A DNA stretch of 64,000 nt from Craspedostauros australis. Taxonomy: Eukaryota; Bacillariophyta; Bacillariophyceae; Mastogloiales; Achnanthaceae. Below, piece by piece: positions 1 through 11,051 of this stretch. The notes beneath the pieces were generated by a model. That model saw only the letters and a program-made list of their open reading frames with translations, was not told the DNA's origin and ran no database searches. The stretch is taken from assembly GCA_026770025.1 (NCBI GenBank), contig JAMXDE010000005.1, positions 744,001 through 808,000 on the forward strand, written 5' to 3'. The position numbers were made by a program, and so were the translations under genes. How positions within the stretch are numbered: the first letter of the stretch is position 1; each line of letters begins with the position of its first letter.

Positions 1-141
1 TACTCAAGCAATGCATACACGTACCCGTTCGCGGGTTTGTCACGAGTAGACACGATTGCAGAGGTAAGGCAGGATAGTATGGTATGCTAGTATATGTCTA
101 AGGATCTAAGCGAAAGGGCGCACCGCATCATAGCGCAGAGT

Positions 142-1407
142 TCAAATACTCTTTGCGACCGATTCATTGCAGGATCGATCGAAAAAATCGAGAAGGCTTG
201 TTCGCATTGGAACTGTGCTTGTGCTTGTATTATCCTCTTGGCTGGAGACGGAGGCGCAGTCCATGCTCCTTTGGGCAGCCAACACCATTCGGGACTTCGA
301 CTGCTTCTCCCGTTTCATCCGAATCTCGCGTCTCTTCGCGGTTCTGTTAAAGCTGCTGGTTCGGTAGCTGTCTTTCAGAAAATTGCGAAAGACAGACCCG
401 ACCTTCTCCCTTGCATCCTTGTCACTGGCCTCCCAGTATCTTTGATTGTTGTCGACTCGGATGAACGCACCTTCGTGATTCGCCCGGAGTCGCACGGAAT
501 GGACAATGTCTGTGACGATCGCTGACTTTTGCTGCATTGATGTTGCCTCCGAGTAGCCCTTGAGGCGAGACTTGACGAGCTTTGCGAGCTTCACGTTGCC
601 TTCAGATTTGTGGATTATCTGTCCGCGTCCCAGGAACACAGAATGCCCGTGCGGGGTGAAGGACTCCGGCAGCAGCTGCCGTTCGTTCGCCTTCGTTGCA
701 GCAGCGGCAGGGATGCGCGATGGCGCGCGGGCGAAGTTGGCATTTCGCGCGGCGCTTTCATGGCTGGATTGCATGCCGAGGGTCGAAACGATCGATGCGC
801 GAGATTGGACTTGTTGAGAGGCGGAGGCGGTAAGGTTGGCTGGGAGGGAGCTCCATCGGCGTCCTGACAATGAGAGCGGAGCCTGCGGCATTGTGCGCAG
901 GGGAAGTTCAGTGTGAGGCATTTTGCACATGCAGGCGATGCATCGATCACATAATGAAGTGTCCGGGACGCGCTGCGTTCGTGCGAGTTCGCTGAGGCAT
1001 GGGCCCGCCTGGTCATTCATCGCCTGTTCGTGGCTTCCTTGTGCGACGAAGGCACCCATTGCTTCGGCCAACTCCATGTCAGTGTGATGCGAAATACGGG
1101 CGGAAGCAAGGCTGCTGTTGACGATGCTGCTGTTGTTTCCGGCCCCGGATGAACCAACCTGCTGGTTCATCGATGCACACTCGACGGCGTGTTGCGACAC
1201 ATTGGATGAAGGATCTGATCCGACGTCGCCGGAGAACATCAGTCTTGCCGATGGCTCAAATCGGATTGGCTCGATGGTTGCGACGAGCTCGTCGAAGTAT
1301 TTCAGGTTGGCTTGGCGCTCCTCTTCGGAGAATTGACTCTTGCTGTCGCTGCTGTGACAACCGGAGTTGTCATCAGCGTGGCTGTTGTTGTCGGTGAAGA
1401 AGTTCAT
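142..1407 (-). CDS. DUF6824-domain protein (diatom-expanded family)
   Basis: 421 residues. The open frame extends 37 codons further upstream to a GTG, but the first ATG is at 1407 (MNFFTDNN...), so I start there. Residues about 253-348 form a DUF6824-type domain: an FLGRGQ opening, a central stretch of basic and hydrophobic helices, and a closing RYWEASDKDAREKVGSVFRN segment, which is the hallmark motif pattern (W-E-x-x-D-x-x-A-R-E-K-V-G). A Cys cluster (CDRCIACMC) lies in the middle and a strongly basic stretch (AKRREIRMKREK) follows the domain and may be a nuclear localisation signal. The rest is Ser/Gln/Asn-rich and probably disordered. DUF6824 proteins are abundant in diatoms and are presumed regulatory, but no biochemical role is established to my knowledge. 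No intron is apparent. Family assignment is confident; function is unknown. Confidence 0.85.
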   Translation of the reverse strand: MNFFTDNNSHADDNSGCHSSDSKSQFSEEERQANLKYFDELVATIEPIRFEPSARLMFSGDVGSDPSSNVSQHAVECASMNQQVGSSGAGNNSSIVNSSLASARISHHTDMELAEAMGAFVAQGSHEQAMNDQAGPCLSELARTQRVPDTSLCDRCIACMCKMPHTELPLRTMPQAPLSLSGRRWSSLPANLTASASQQVQSRASIVSTLGMQSSHESAARNANFARAPSRIPAAAATKANERQLLPESFTPHGHSVFLGRGQIIHKSEGNVKLAKLVKSRLKGYSEATSMQQKSAIVTDIVHSVRLRANHEGAFIRVDNNQRYWEASDKDAREKVGSVFRNFLKDSYRTSSFNRTAKRREIRMKREKQSKSRMVLAAQRSMDCASVSSQEDNTSTSTVPMRTSLLDFFDRSCNESVAKSI

Positions 1408-3915
1408 TGCGTGGTGCTGCTGCTGTTGCTGTCGGCGTCGATGATGCTGATGTGTGTGTTGCCGTTTTGGTTGTTTCTGTTGCGTTTGTGTTTGCTGTCT
1501 TCTTTTTTTGTGGCACACTGAGCCAATTTTGATTTGTGAGCGTGGGTGCTTCGGTGTCCAGTGTCCGGTGCTCAGTGATCAATTTGTGGAGTATGGTATA
1601 GTCGAGTGGAGTAACACGAGTACTGTGTATTGATATCAACTTATGTTTGTTGCTGTTGGTCTCTTCCCGAAGCTCGGTTGTGCGGAATCGAGTACATCGA
1701 GAAAGGTGGAGTGCCAATACTCTGGTCGAGACGCACAGACAATCTTCGTATCATCCGTTTCCTCCTCTGTGCCTGGGACATCCGTTTCTCCTCTGTGCAA
1801 TGCTGGATTGGTCTGAACATCATATACACTCATTTGCACGAGGGCCAAACATGCCAGGAGACTACGAAAGCTCAGCCCACACACCTAGTTCTCAGGGGCA
1901 GACATTGTGGCAGAGTTGGTGAACGATGGAGGCAGGTTGCGGGTCTACCTCTGCCTTCCAGCACAGCTTCGACCCGAGTCTCTGTGCGTAAAATCTCATT
2001 CACAGTTCAGGTTTTGGTGTTGCACAGAAGGGATCGAAGAGGGAGAATGTGAGCGAAGAATTGTTGGTTGCAGCAAATGGAGTACTCGACAATGTCAACG
2101 TTATTAATCATGATCAGACGTGTGCCCAGGGGCTATTCGTATTCGTCGTCGAGTTCACCCCCAAGTTATCGAGGTTTCGCAGACATCATCGAGGGATTGT
2201 GACCTGTTGCTGGAAACGGATGGTTGGCACGCCGGTTGCAATTGATCGAGTTCCTCCACTTCCGGCAAATTAGGCTCCTCTCGCAAGCGAGGACGAACAG
2301 ACACTGATGTGCCAATACGGTACGACCTACGGATACTCTCCTGCTCAACCATCATGCATTGGTACTCTTCTTTCAGGGTTGGCTCGTGGTGGTATGATGC
2401 GATTATGTACTCTGTGAGTATGCACGGTAAGCAGATGAGCAAACACACATGTTGTGGCCATTGATTGCATCTTGGCCAGGGACAGGATAAGATGAGATGC
2501 TGACTTTGTCTCGGTGCGCTTAGGTGGTGTTCGTGAGTGATATCTTGGACGACGCACGTGCGACGTTTTTGTGACTTTTGGACACTTCGCACTTTCTGCT
2601 CATTTTGTGGCTGAGGCGAGATTGAGGAGGAGCAACCAAGACACGATCATCCAAAACGGCACAAGAAAACCAACTCTCTGTGTTGTTCTCTCTCTCTCTC
2701 CTCTCATCACCACAACCACAACCACCGCCAAAATGCCTCGTCACTCCTCCAAATGTAACATCTATATGCTTCGCGAGCAAATCTTTGAACTCGCTCCAGT
2801 CGAGATCTGATGGGAAGAAGACGATGCACTCTATGGTACGAGGATGATGAGGGAGGCGGCCGCCCGACTGGTACTATTGATAGAGAAGACGGTTGCAAGC
2901 ACCTACAAATTTTAGAATGCAAGACAAAACAAGTATTTGAACTGTCTCGGCGAAGAGTATGCACATTGACAAGACTCTGAGAACTCGCAGCGATTGGTTC
3001 AGTGCTCGCGCGCGCTCTCTCCCCCAAAACACGAGTAAAGAGATTGCATGAAGAGAGAAGAGGACGGGTTTGGCATGTTGTCGTCTATCGTGCATGCACT
3101 CCCAAACATCAGTATCAGTCTCCGTATAGAAATCGAATCCTGATCCTTTCTGATTCAGTCTGTCTCCGTGGCTGGAGGGTATCAAGTGCGGAACTGGTCT
3201 GTTGGGCAAATGCGAGAGAGCAGCATTCTGTCACCCTGAAGTCGAAGATTCCATCTTGTGCTCGGCGACGGGGCCCGCTTACACCTCGTAGTATGAACAG
3301 GAAAAGACTGAGACGTCAAGATAGGGTGGATCTCTCTCTCTCTTTCTCCCTAGATCTACCGTCTATATCAGTGACCATCTTGCTTCATTGTCCATGATGC
3401 AGATCCATGTTGAGGACTTGTGAAGAGGCTTGCTCCTGTGAGCTATTCTCAGGGACGAGGGTTTGGTTGTTGCTATTGTTTCTGATTCTGCTGGCGATGG
3501 GTTCTCTTTTTGGTTTCCGTCCAAACAAACACCCCAACAACTCCACTCTCTTTATGTGTTGTACGAACAAAGGTACTCCTATTTTGTTCGCGTTCTCCTA
3601 TTTGATTGGCGTCACACCAATCAACAGCGAAGCCCTCTTCGCATCAGCTCTGTCAGCGTTGCTGGTTGACATTGGTTGGTTGTCGTGCTTCTTGTGCACC
3701 CAACAAGCGAAATGGCGAAATAGGTACGTATGTGGGGAGAACAAAGGACGACGGAAGAAGGGCATTGGATCTGGCAACGTGTGACACGGAGATGTGGGAT
3801 GTCAAGCATACAGCGGCACTTTGACAAGCTCTGCGGTGATGGCGGGGACGATGACAAGGACAGCCATCGCATCGTACGGTGTAGTCCACACCAACCGCAG
3901 CTTTGTCACAGCAAG
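1408..3915. other. Intergenic region, no supportable gene
   Basis: About 2.5 kb between the divergent DUF6824 gene and the ViaA-RavA gene. All open frames here are short, overlap each other on both strands and show no recognisable protein motif. CT-rich microsatellites occur near 2690-2702 and 3333-3350. Promoters and 5' leaders of both flanking genes must lie here. The open frame of the downstream gene extends back to an ATG at 3730, so 3730-3915 may be either leader or coding. Confidence 0.6.
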
Positions 3916-6900
3916 ATGACAAGTAATAGCAACAACAACCACAGCTACCGCCGCCGCCGCTGCCACCATCAATCAGCACGCAAATTGCTCCTCTGGTCTG
4001 CGCTACTGGTAAGCGGCTGCAATGCATTTCCAAACGCACGCTTCCCGCAACGATGGCATCAAGAGGGTGTGCCGAGCGACCAAATGCCCGCTGGCAGAAG
4101 TGCATCCTCCGTGGCACCGGCTCAAGAGCAGCGGCCGCCAACGCAGCTCTCTCTCGGTCTCGGAGACCCAACTTCTGCGATCGATCCGTTGCTGGTCGCA
4201 GAACTCGAAAGCGGAGACCAATCGCATCACATCAACGGAATTTTCCACACCAGCCAAGGATTTGGCGTGTGGCGCAGTGCGTTGCTGAAGGGTCGTCTGG
4301 CGTCCGCTGAGGACTTCGAAACAGCCAACTGCGAACCATGGCCGTCCAATCAAGTGTTGCTTTCGAAGTTATCGGATGCGATGGTCGCAACACAACTCCC
4401 GCGCTTCGTGCATCGGCACCCGGAGACCATATCGATCGTCCTTCGATTCATGCTCCAGCTCACCGCAAAGTTCGATGACGAATTGGAATTTCTTGAGGAT
4501 CAATTCCTCCAAGACTCGGCACCAGACGATGCGGATGCCAACGAAGAATTTGATGAGGTGGATTGTCACGAAGATGAGCCGTATTGGTATGACGCAGACT
4601 CTTCTTCGCAGGAGAGACATGAGCGTGCTGTGGAAGATCTGTACGAAGACATTGGCGAATCGCTTCGGATGGAGTTTGTCGAGGCATTTTCAGGTGTCAT
4701 CTCTGGCGTCGGAATGCTCGATGCTCTGCTTGGGTTCGAACACGGTCTGTTGGATGTTCATCAAGGTGCTGGCATGGAAGATGATGAGAATTCGCAGCAG
4801 TCGTCAAGTTTCGGATTCGAGAATGGCGTCTGGAGTCATTCTGGATGGACCGTGTTGCGGGATCTGCAGCAGCACGTGTCGGACATGCCAGAACTCACGG
4901 ACTTGATGAAAGAACTCGGTCGACGCCCAACGGCTGAGCAAAGCACATCGATAGAACGGTTCGCACCTCGTCGCCTGAATTCGAATGGCGAAATGGGGGC
5001 TCAATTCGATTCCCAAATGAGGGATTCGGTCAGCGGGATCACTCGTTCGGGGAGTCTCACTGAGATGCTCCCGTCGGAGTCAATCCTCCTGAAGGGATCG
5101 CCGGCACTGCGACGGCTGTTCATGTCCAAAAAGGCCGAAGGGAAGCTGCTGAGCTATGAGATGTCAGGATGGAAGGACGTGCCAAGCATCCCCAAGCGCA
5201 AGTCGCGGCACTCGCGTCGCATGCCGAGCGCTGCTGGTGGCCCAATCATCGTATGCCTCGACACTTCATGGTCCATGTCCGGCATCCGGGAACGTCTCTC
5301 CAAGGCAGTCGTTCTAGAATGCGTCTCAACCGCAAGCAAGCAAGGCCGCGATTGCCACGTTGTTGCATTTTCCTCAACTCAATCGGTGATGGAATCGGAG
5401 ATCATCTCCGCAGATCCGGAGGGGATCACAAGATTGCTCGACTTTCTGTCATATTCCTTCGGAGGAGGCACCGACGTCACCGGCGCTCTCAAGTTCGCCA
5501 TGGGATTGGTCCGTGGCAACACGGGAGGTGACGATGATGTGGCGGCTGGTGATGGAGAATACGACATGATGTCGTCTTCCGATTTGCTTCTCATCACGGA
5601 CGGAGAGATACCAGATCCGCCGGTACCTCGGGATGTCATGGAACGGCTCGATGCTCTCAAGGACACAAGCTCCGTACAGATCCACGGTCTGTTGGTCGGC
5701 AAAAGAGAATCCGTTCCCTTGGAAAAGCTCTGCACCCACATCCATGATTTCTTGGTGGATCATGAAACGGTGATCCCTTCCCTAGCTCGTGGATCACGGT
5801 CGTCATCAACGATGAGTCAAAGAGGGAGGGCGGCCACTTCTCCGTCAACTCGCTTGGCAGCAACACATTCTTCGTCAAGTGGACGCGGAACCTTCAATGG
5901 CCGCAGCCGGTCATCGAGACCGTCAACGAGTACTCATCTCGCTGGTTTTGTACCGCGCAGCAGACCATTCATATGGTCTTCAACCTCCCTGCCGGCACGG
6001 TACAATGACTATGATGATGGCGATGGCGATGGCGATGGCGGCGGTCGCGGCAAGCGGACCAAGAAGAAAAAGCAGAACGCCGGATCTCGGTCACGAAAAA
6101 ATTGGGATGGTGATGGCGACGACTACGATGGTGATTTCGACGCCTATGATGGCTACACTGATGATGGCATTGGCCAGGCTTATGGCGCGCAGGATGATGA
6201 CGTCAATGTGAGTATCGATGGAGGTGGGGATAGAGATAGCCTCGATGCCAATCGGGGAGGGGATATCTCAGCGCAGCCACCTTCAGGATCAGACGACGGG
6301 GAGCCCGCAGCAGCGATATTGCAGACGCAGATCGGTGCCACGATCAAGAAAAGCGAGTGGTCGTCGAACACGTTGGATGATGAGGTCTCTCGTTCTGGAA
6401 TCAGCCATGAACAGCGCCATCAGATACAAAGAGCTATCGCATTGATTGGCAAGGGATTGATCGAGCGGCAAGAAGAGGCGCGACTGGTCGTTCTGGCGGC
6501 GATCGCCAGCGAGCATATTTTGTTGCTGGGATGCCCAGGAACTGCCAAATCTCAACTCGGCCGTCGCCTGTCGCACCTCTTCGATGGCTTCTTCTTTCAG
6601 AGGTTACTCACGAGGTTCACAACACCCGAGGAAATCTTCGGACCGCTATCGCTGAAGGCGTTGGAGAATGACGAGTACCGGCGCAAGACCGATGGGTTCT
6701 TGCCCACTGCAGCCGTCGCTTTCTTGGATGAAATCTTCAAGGCCAACTCTGCCATCCTCAACACGTTGCTCACCATCCTCAACGAACGCCGGTTTGACAA
6801 CGGTGAGCAGGTGGACTGTCCGATCCGCTGCGTTGTGGGCGCTTCGAATGAGCTTCCCGAGAGCGACGAGCTGGATGCTTTGTACGATCGTTTCCTCTTG

Positions 6901-8244
6901 CGCAAGGAGGTGCTGCCGGTGTCGGACGAAGGTATCTTGCAACTGCTTGCAATGTCCAACCCAGACATGACGTCGGCATGCGACGATTCTGACGAGGACT
7001 GCCAATTGGCGTTGCGTTCCGGCAGTATCGTTGACAGCGGCAGCGGTCGCACAGACGCAGGCACAGGCACAGGTGCGGGCGTGGATAACAACCATGTCAG
7101 CAGTCCAGGTGGAATCGAGTCGGTTGTCTCATCGGTGGAAGCTGCACTCGGTGACGTTACGCTACCAACGGACGTCGCTCTGCTGATTCGCGATCTGCGG
7201 AATCATTTGCAAACGCTGCATGACATTGAGATTAGCGATCGACGCATCGTGAAGGCCGGACGCTTGCTGAAGATTGCAGCGCTGTGCGACAGACGTCAAC
7301 AAATCGATCTGACCGACTGCCTGCTGTTGGAGCATGTCCTGTGGCAGCATCCAAACGAACGTGGTATCATCCGTGAATGGATCTGGGACAATTTGACGCC
7401 ATGTCGCTCAACACCCATGAGTTCCGTGAATGACGAAGGCAGCACTGGAGTGAATGGTGCCAGCGCCGTGGCCCGAAACGCTGGTGCGCAAAGTTCCCCT
7501 TCGTTACCAGTATCAACGGCACCATCCAACGAACTGGCGTCGTTCCGCATTCTGCTCGAGCTGCTGCAATCCGAAGCTATCGGCATGCTCCGCAAAACCA
7601 GCGGTCGCATTAGGGACGTGTCGCCATCGGATGCGACCGCATTGAATCGCGTACGCGCAGACATCGCCACCTTGGTCGGCACGCTGACGCAGAAGCGCAA
7701 CGCTGCGTTGAGGTACGCCGAAGTGTTGCGACGATTGGCCGATGGATCATCCTCGTCATCACAGGCGTCGCCATCAACGACACCAACTGCGGCGGCGGGT
7801 ACTGCTGCGATGCTCGAGCCGGAAGTGCAGCAACATGACGGTCCCCTATGGATGGATGACGACACGGCTCTGAGCATGCGGCAGCTGTTGCTGCCAAAGG
7901 CCATGGACAGCATCGAGGAGCTGACGCGGAGCCTGACCGATGCCGTCGGTTTGCAGCTGCTCCTGACCGTCGATATCAATGTAGGCAGCATCAATGGAGA
8001 CGTGGGATCGGGAGGAGATGACGCAACGGCATTGCTGCACGAATCACGGATAGACGACGAAGACAGGCTGTCGATGGTGCAAGATCTGTGGGATGCAGAC
8101 AGCAACCTTCCAGAAGTGCGATTCACAGAAGACGAGCTGGGCGTCTCCATGAGGGAAGCCAAGGCCAAGTACGATCTCGAAACGTTCCGCAAATGGAAGC
8201 GAGCCAACAAGAAAAGGAAGAGCAATAGAAATAGCAATAGCTAG
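3916..8244 (+). CDS. Plastid-targeted ViaA (VWA) - RavA (MoxR AAA+ ATPase) fusion
   Basis: 1442 residues. The frame opens at 3730, but the ATG at 3916 is preferred: it gives a basic n-region, a hydrophobic core (KLLLWSALLVSG) and a CNA|FPN cleavage site with Phe38, an ASAFAP-type plastid signal. Residues about 440-620 form a ViaA-like VWA domain with an intact MIDAS start (DTSWSMSG), a GGGTD segment and LLLITDGEI. A 200-residue Asp/Gly/Ser/Arg-rich linker follows. Residues about 828-1160 are a RavA/MoxR AAA+ module: Walker A GCPGTAKS (about 871), Walker B VAFLDEIF (about 935), sensor GASNELPE, arginine-finger-like YDRFLLR, and the RavA lid ISDRRIVKAGRLLKIAA...LEHVLW. In Escherichia coli ravA and viaA are two adjacent genes whose products act together (MoxR ATPase with VWA partner) in respiratory-complex and envelope maintenance. 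Here they are one chain in the order ViaA then RavA. Role in a plastid is inference. Confidence 0.9.
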   Translation: MTSNSNNNHSYRRRRCHHQSARKLLLWSALLVSGCNAFPNARFPQRWHQEGVPSDQMPAGRSASSVAPAQEQRPPTQLSLGLGDPTSAIDPLLVAELESGDQSHHINGIFHTSQGFGVWRSALLKGRLASAEDFETANCEPWPSNQVLLSKLSDAMVATQLPRFVHRHPETISIVLRFMLQLTAKFDDELEFLEDQFLQDSAPDDADANEEFDEVDCHEDEPYWYDADSSSQERHERAVEDLYEDIGESLRMEFVEAFSGVISGVGMLDALLGFEHGLLDVHQGAGMEDDENSQQSSSFGFENGVWSHSGWTVLRDLQQHVSDMPELTDLMKELGRRPTAEQSTSIERFAPRRLNSNGEMGAQFDSQMRDSVSGITRSGSLTEMLPSESILLKGSPALRRLFMSKKAEGKLLSYEMSGWKDVPSIPKRKSRHSRRMPSAAGGPIIVCLDTSWSMSGIRERLSKAVVLECVSTASKQGRDCHVVAFSSTQSVMESEIISADPEGITRLLDFLSYSFGGGTDVTGALKFAMGLVRGNTGGDDDVAAGDGEYDMMSSSDLLLITDGEIPDPPVPRDVMERLDALKDTSSVQIHGLLVGKRESVPLEKLCTHIHDFLVDHETVIPSLARGSRSSSTMSQRGRAATSPSTRLAATHSSSSGRGTFNGRSRSSRPSTSTHLAGFVPRSRPFIWSSTSLPARYNDYDDGDGDGDGGGRGKRTKKKKQNAGSRSRKNWDGDGDDYDGDFDAYDGYTDDGIGQAYGAQDDDVNVSIDGGGDRDSLDANRGGDISAQPPSGSDDGEPAAAILQTQIGATIKKSEWSSNTLDDEVSRSGISHEQRHQIQRAIALIGKGLIERQEEARLVVLAAIASEHILLLGCPGTAKSQLGRRLSHLFDGFFFQRLLTRFTTPEEIFGPLSLKALENDEYRRKTDGFLPTAAVAFLDEIFKANSAILNTLLTILNERRFDNGEQVDCPIRCVVGASNELPESDELDALYDRFLLRKEVLPVSDEGILQLLAMSNPDMTSACDDSDEDCQLALRSGSIVDSGSGRTDAGTGTGAGVDNNHVSSPGGIESVVSSVEAALGDVTLPTDVALLIRDLRNHLQTLHDIEISDRRIVKAGRLLKIAALCDRRQQIDLTDCLLLEHVLWQHPNERGIIREWIWDNLTPCRSTPMSSVNDEGSTGVNGASAVARNAGAQSSPSLPVSTAPSNELASFRILLELLQSEAIGMLRKTSGRIRDVSPSDATALNRVRADIATLVGTLTQKRNAALRYAEVLRRLADGSSSSSQASPSTTPTAAAGTAAMLEPEVQQHDGPLWMDDDTALSMRQLLLPKAMDSIEELTRSLTDAVGLQLLLTVDINVGSINGDVGSGGDDATALLHESRIDDEDRLSMVQDLWDADSNLPEVRFTEDELGVSMREAKAKYDLETFRKWKRANKKRKSNRNSNS

Positions 8245-11051
8245 TGCCTATCAAACAGTGTGTAGCCAAACAATTTGGCGATTTTTGGATATGTTCGAAG
8301 CACAATACGAAGCTGTGTAGATCGTGGTACACTTTCTACGTGAGTCCCGAACCAAAACAGGGCAAGAACAGCATCAACTGTTGGCAAGTTCCGCTCACGG
8401 TAACCTACGATCGTGGAAGATGGTGTTGGTTGATAGTCGTTCGTTTGCTATTTCATTACTTGGCTACTCCGATGCTCTCGGTGTACACCCGTTCTCTTGT
8501 CCGATGCTCTCGGCGCTTCAATCTGTTTCGTAGATTCAGTCTCTGACTATGAGTCGGTACGCGAGATCCTCTCTTGCTCCTCTCTGTATTCTCTCTCACT
8601 CTCTCTCTCAACATCATGTGCTCACACTACACGATACTTCGTATTCGATGCGTGCTCTGCATTCGACACTCCGTTCGTTCAGTACTGGTTCCTACTCCAT
8701 GAGTACTTACCATTTGAAGTTCGCCTTCAGTATCCATGATCTTCATGGGTCATTGCATCTTCGCCTCCTGCTCTGACTTGGAGACAGCTGTCGACGTGGT
8801 GACATGTTGACATCCTGTCGACGTCAGTAGGCGTCCTTCTGCTCTCCAGATGTCACGTTCCATTGGTGATGCAGTAGTCTGTCAGATGATATCGTCATCT
8901 GAGGTTTAGTTGGGAAGTACCTCGAGATTCTCTTGGTACCATTGATGCATGGACGGACGATCTTCTGATTCTCCCAGAAATCGTTATTTGCAAATTTCCT
9001 CCAGAAATCTTGCCCCTTTTCGTGTGTTCCATTTCCCCTGTAATTCTGACGAATCACAGCATACTATTGACACGAGTGTAGTTATACCGTCCAAGTGCAT
9101 ATGAGAGAATAGCGGGTGAACGATGCACATATACACGTACATCTTGACGTATACTCACATGTACATCTCGACAATCAACCATACTCAAACTCTCCAGACT
9201 TAGCTCATGTGCGTGTTCCTGTACTCATCTTGCCATTGTAGCATCATATGGCGTTTATATACCATCCAAAAGTTTGGTGGCTGTTGCTCTCTTGCTCGGT
9301 GAGCACTAATACGATCCGTCAAGCACCCCCATCATTCACGTACGTTTTTGGCTTGTGTTTGGCATGTTTTCTTGACGTCATGATGACGCAGGCGTTGGGA
9401 CCAGAATTCTCCAAACTTGTCAACGAAATTGAGGATCCGAGTGGTCAAATATCATTCCTACCTCCTAGGGAGCACTAAACGCAAGCATACCACCATACCA
9501 TCACACTCAAGCATAACATGGACCACATGGTTGTGACCACCTCAGCAAGGGGATTCTGAAATGATACGCATTGTTCAGATTGAGCCAATTACCGCTAAGT
9601 CCTGAGACTTCAAAGATGGAGAGTCGAATTTCTCGAAAAAAAAGCAAGATCCTACCGGACTCCTGTAGATTCCTACGTGTATCCAACTGTAACCAACCAA
9701 ATGTCCGTGATCGATTGTCTGTATGTCGTGTGTCTGCTTGTGGCAAAGGTTTGAAAACACGAAGACTGCTTGGGGCGTTGATTTGCGGGTTTAGTTTCCG
9801 TGGTCTAATCAACTTATGAGCTGCTTTTTTGTATTGCTGTCTGCACTGCTCCTTTCTGTTGTTGTTACTGTTGTTTCTGCAGTCTCTCTGTGTAGATCAG
9901 CCACACTGCTGATTTCTTGCTCTCTCTCTCTCTCTCTTGTCTTCCGGGTTCTGGTTGGAATCGTACATAGCATACACAATGTCATCTTGCATGATACATC
10001 TGTGATACAGATTGTGATAATGTTGCTGCACTGCACATGTCCAGAAGGTGATATACATCTTGCTGCAGAATTCAGCATCCGAATGCGCACATGCACATAC
10101 AGCTGGAGGTGAACTCCTGCATGAGCAAGTACGATTGGGAAGAGAGAGTGGAATTTGTGCATCATTTGGTTGGTACAGACACATGTTCAGTCTGTCCGGT
10201 CCGACCTAGTTTCTCCGATTTTGTCCGGTCTCTCTTTTTGGGCCTGGACCAACTACAATTGAAGCTCAATAGCGTAACCCTAAGTAAGCTGTTTTGGATT
10301 TCGGCTGATTCACTTTCTGTCTCAACCCTGTGTTTTAAGTCCCGTTATAGTAAGTCACGAGTTAGAAAAGTGAAAATCGGACAAAATGTTGAGTGTTCCA
10401 GTAGTTTTGGATGACCGTTGAATCAAATCATGCTATTTAATTACTTAACAAGTCATCGGCGGTAGCGAATCCCGACTTTCTGCCAGACGACCACCCAAAC
10501 CTCAATGCGAATGCACGACCCACGAAAGAATCGCACGCTACCGGGTCACTGTGGAAAAACAGAAATTTGCAAGCGCGAAAATCACCGAAGCGTCACGTCC
10601 ACACATGGCTGAAAGCACCAGGGAGGTGCGATTACGAAAACGAAAAGAAGCGTGAAACACCGTTCGCTCACACAGAAGCCCTTTTGCAATGCACGAATGA
10701 TAGGGATTACCGCGCACCTCTCTGTGGATGATCAGTGTACTATTTGCTGTGTAGGTTGGATGGGATTTTGAGACACGCCTCGCTATTTTCGCTGTGTTGC
10801 GCTTTGTTCTCGTTTCTCTTGCTGTTGCATCTTGATCGCACTTGCAGTGCCGTCGTCGTCTCTTTTGCGTTTCCGGTTCATGCGGTCGTAGCTCCATGTC
10901 TCCGACTCGTGCGGTCGTCGCTCCAATAGTGCTGACAAAGAGGACACCACACCGGATACCGCACGCTTTCTCTCATAACACCTGAAGAGGAGTCCTGCAT
11001 CAGGCAGTCGAACTGAATTCACAGTAGCACAAGTATCAGATTGGAGGCACC
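8245..11051. other. Intergenic region, no supportable gene
   Basis: 2.8 kb between the ViaA-RavA gene and the glycosyltransferase. Open frames are under 120 codons and carry no recognisable domain. It contains CT microsatellites (8590-8612, 9925-9940), a direct repeat of CTGTCGACGT at 8788-8797 and 8815-8824, and a GTCCGGTC repeat near 10196-10235. No tRNA-like box B pattern or terminal repeats were noticed. Confidence 0.55.

Noticed and set aside
7296-8237. 313-codon minus-strand frame
   Set aside because: Antisense shadow of the C-terminal part of the ViaA-RavA gene; Ser/Arg-rich without domain.
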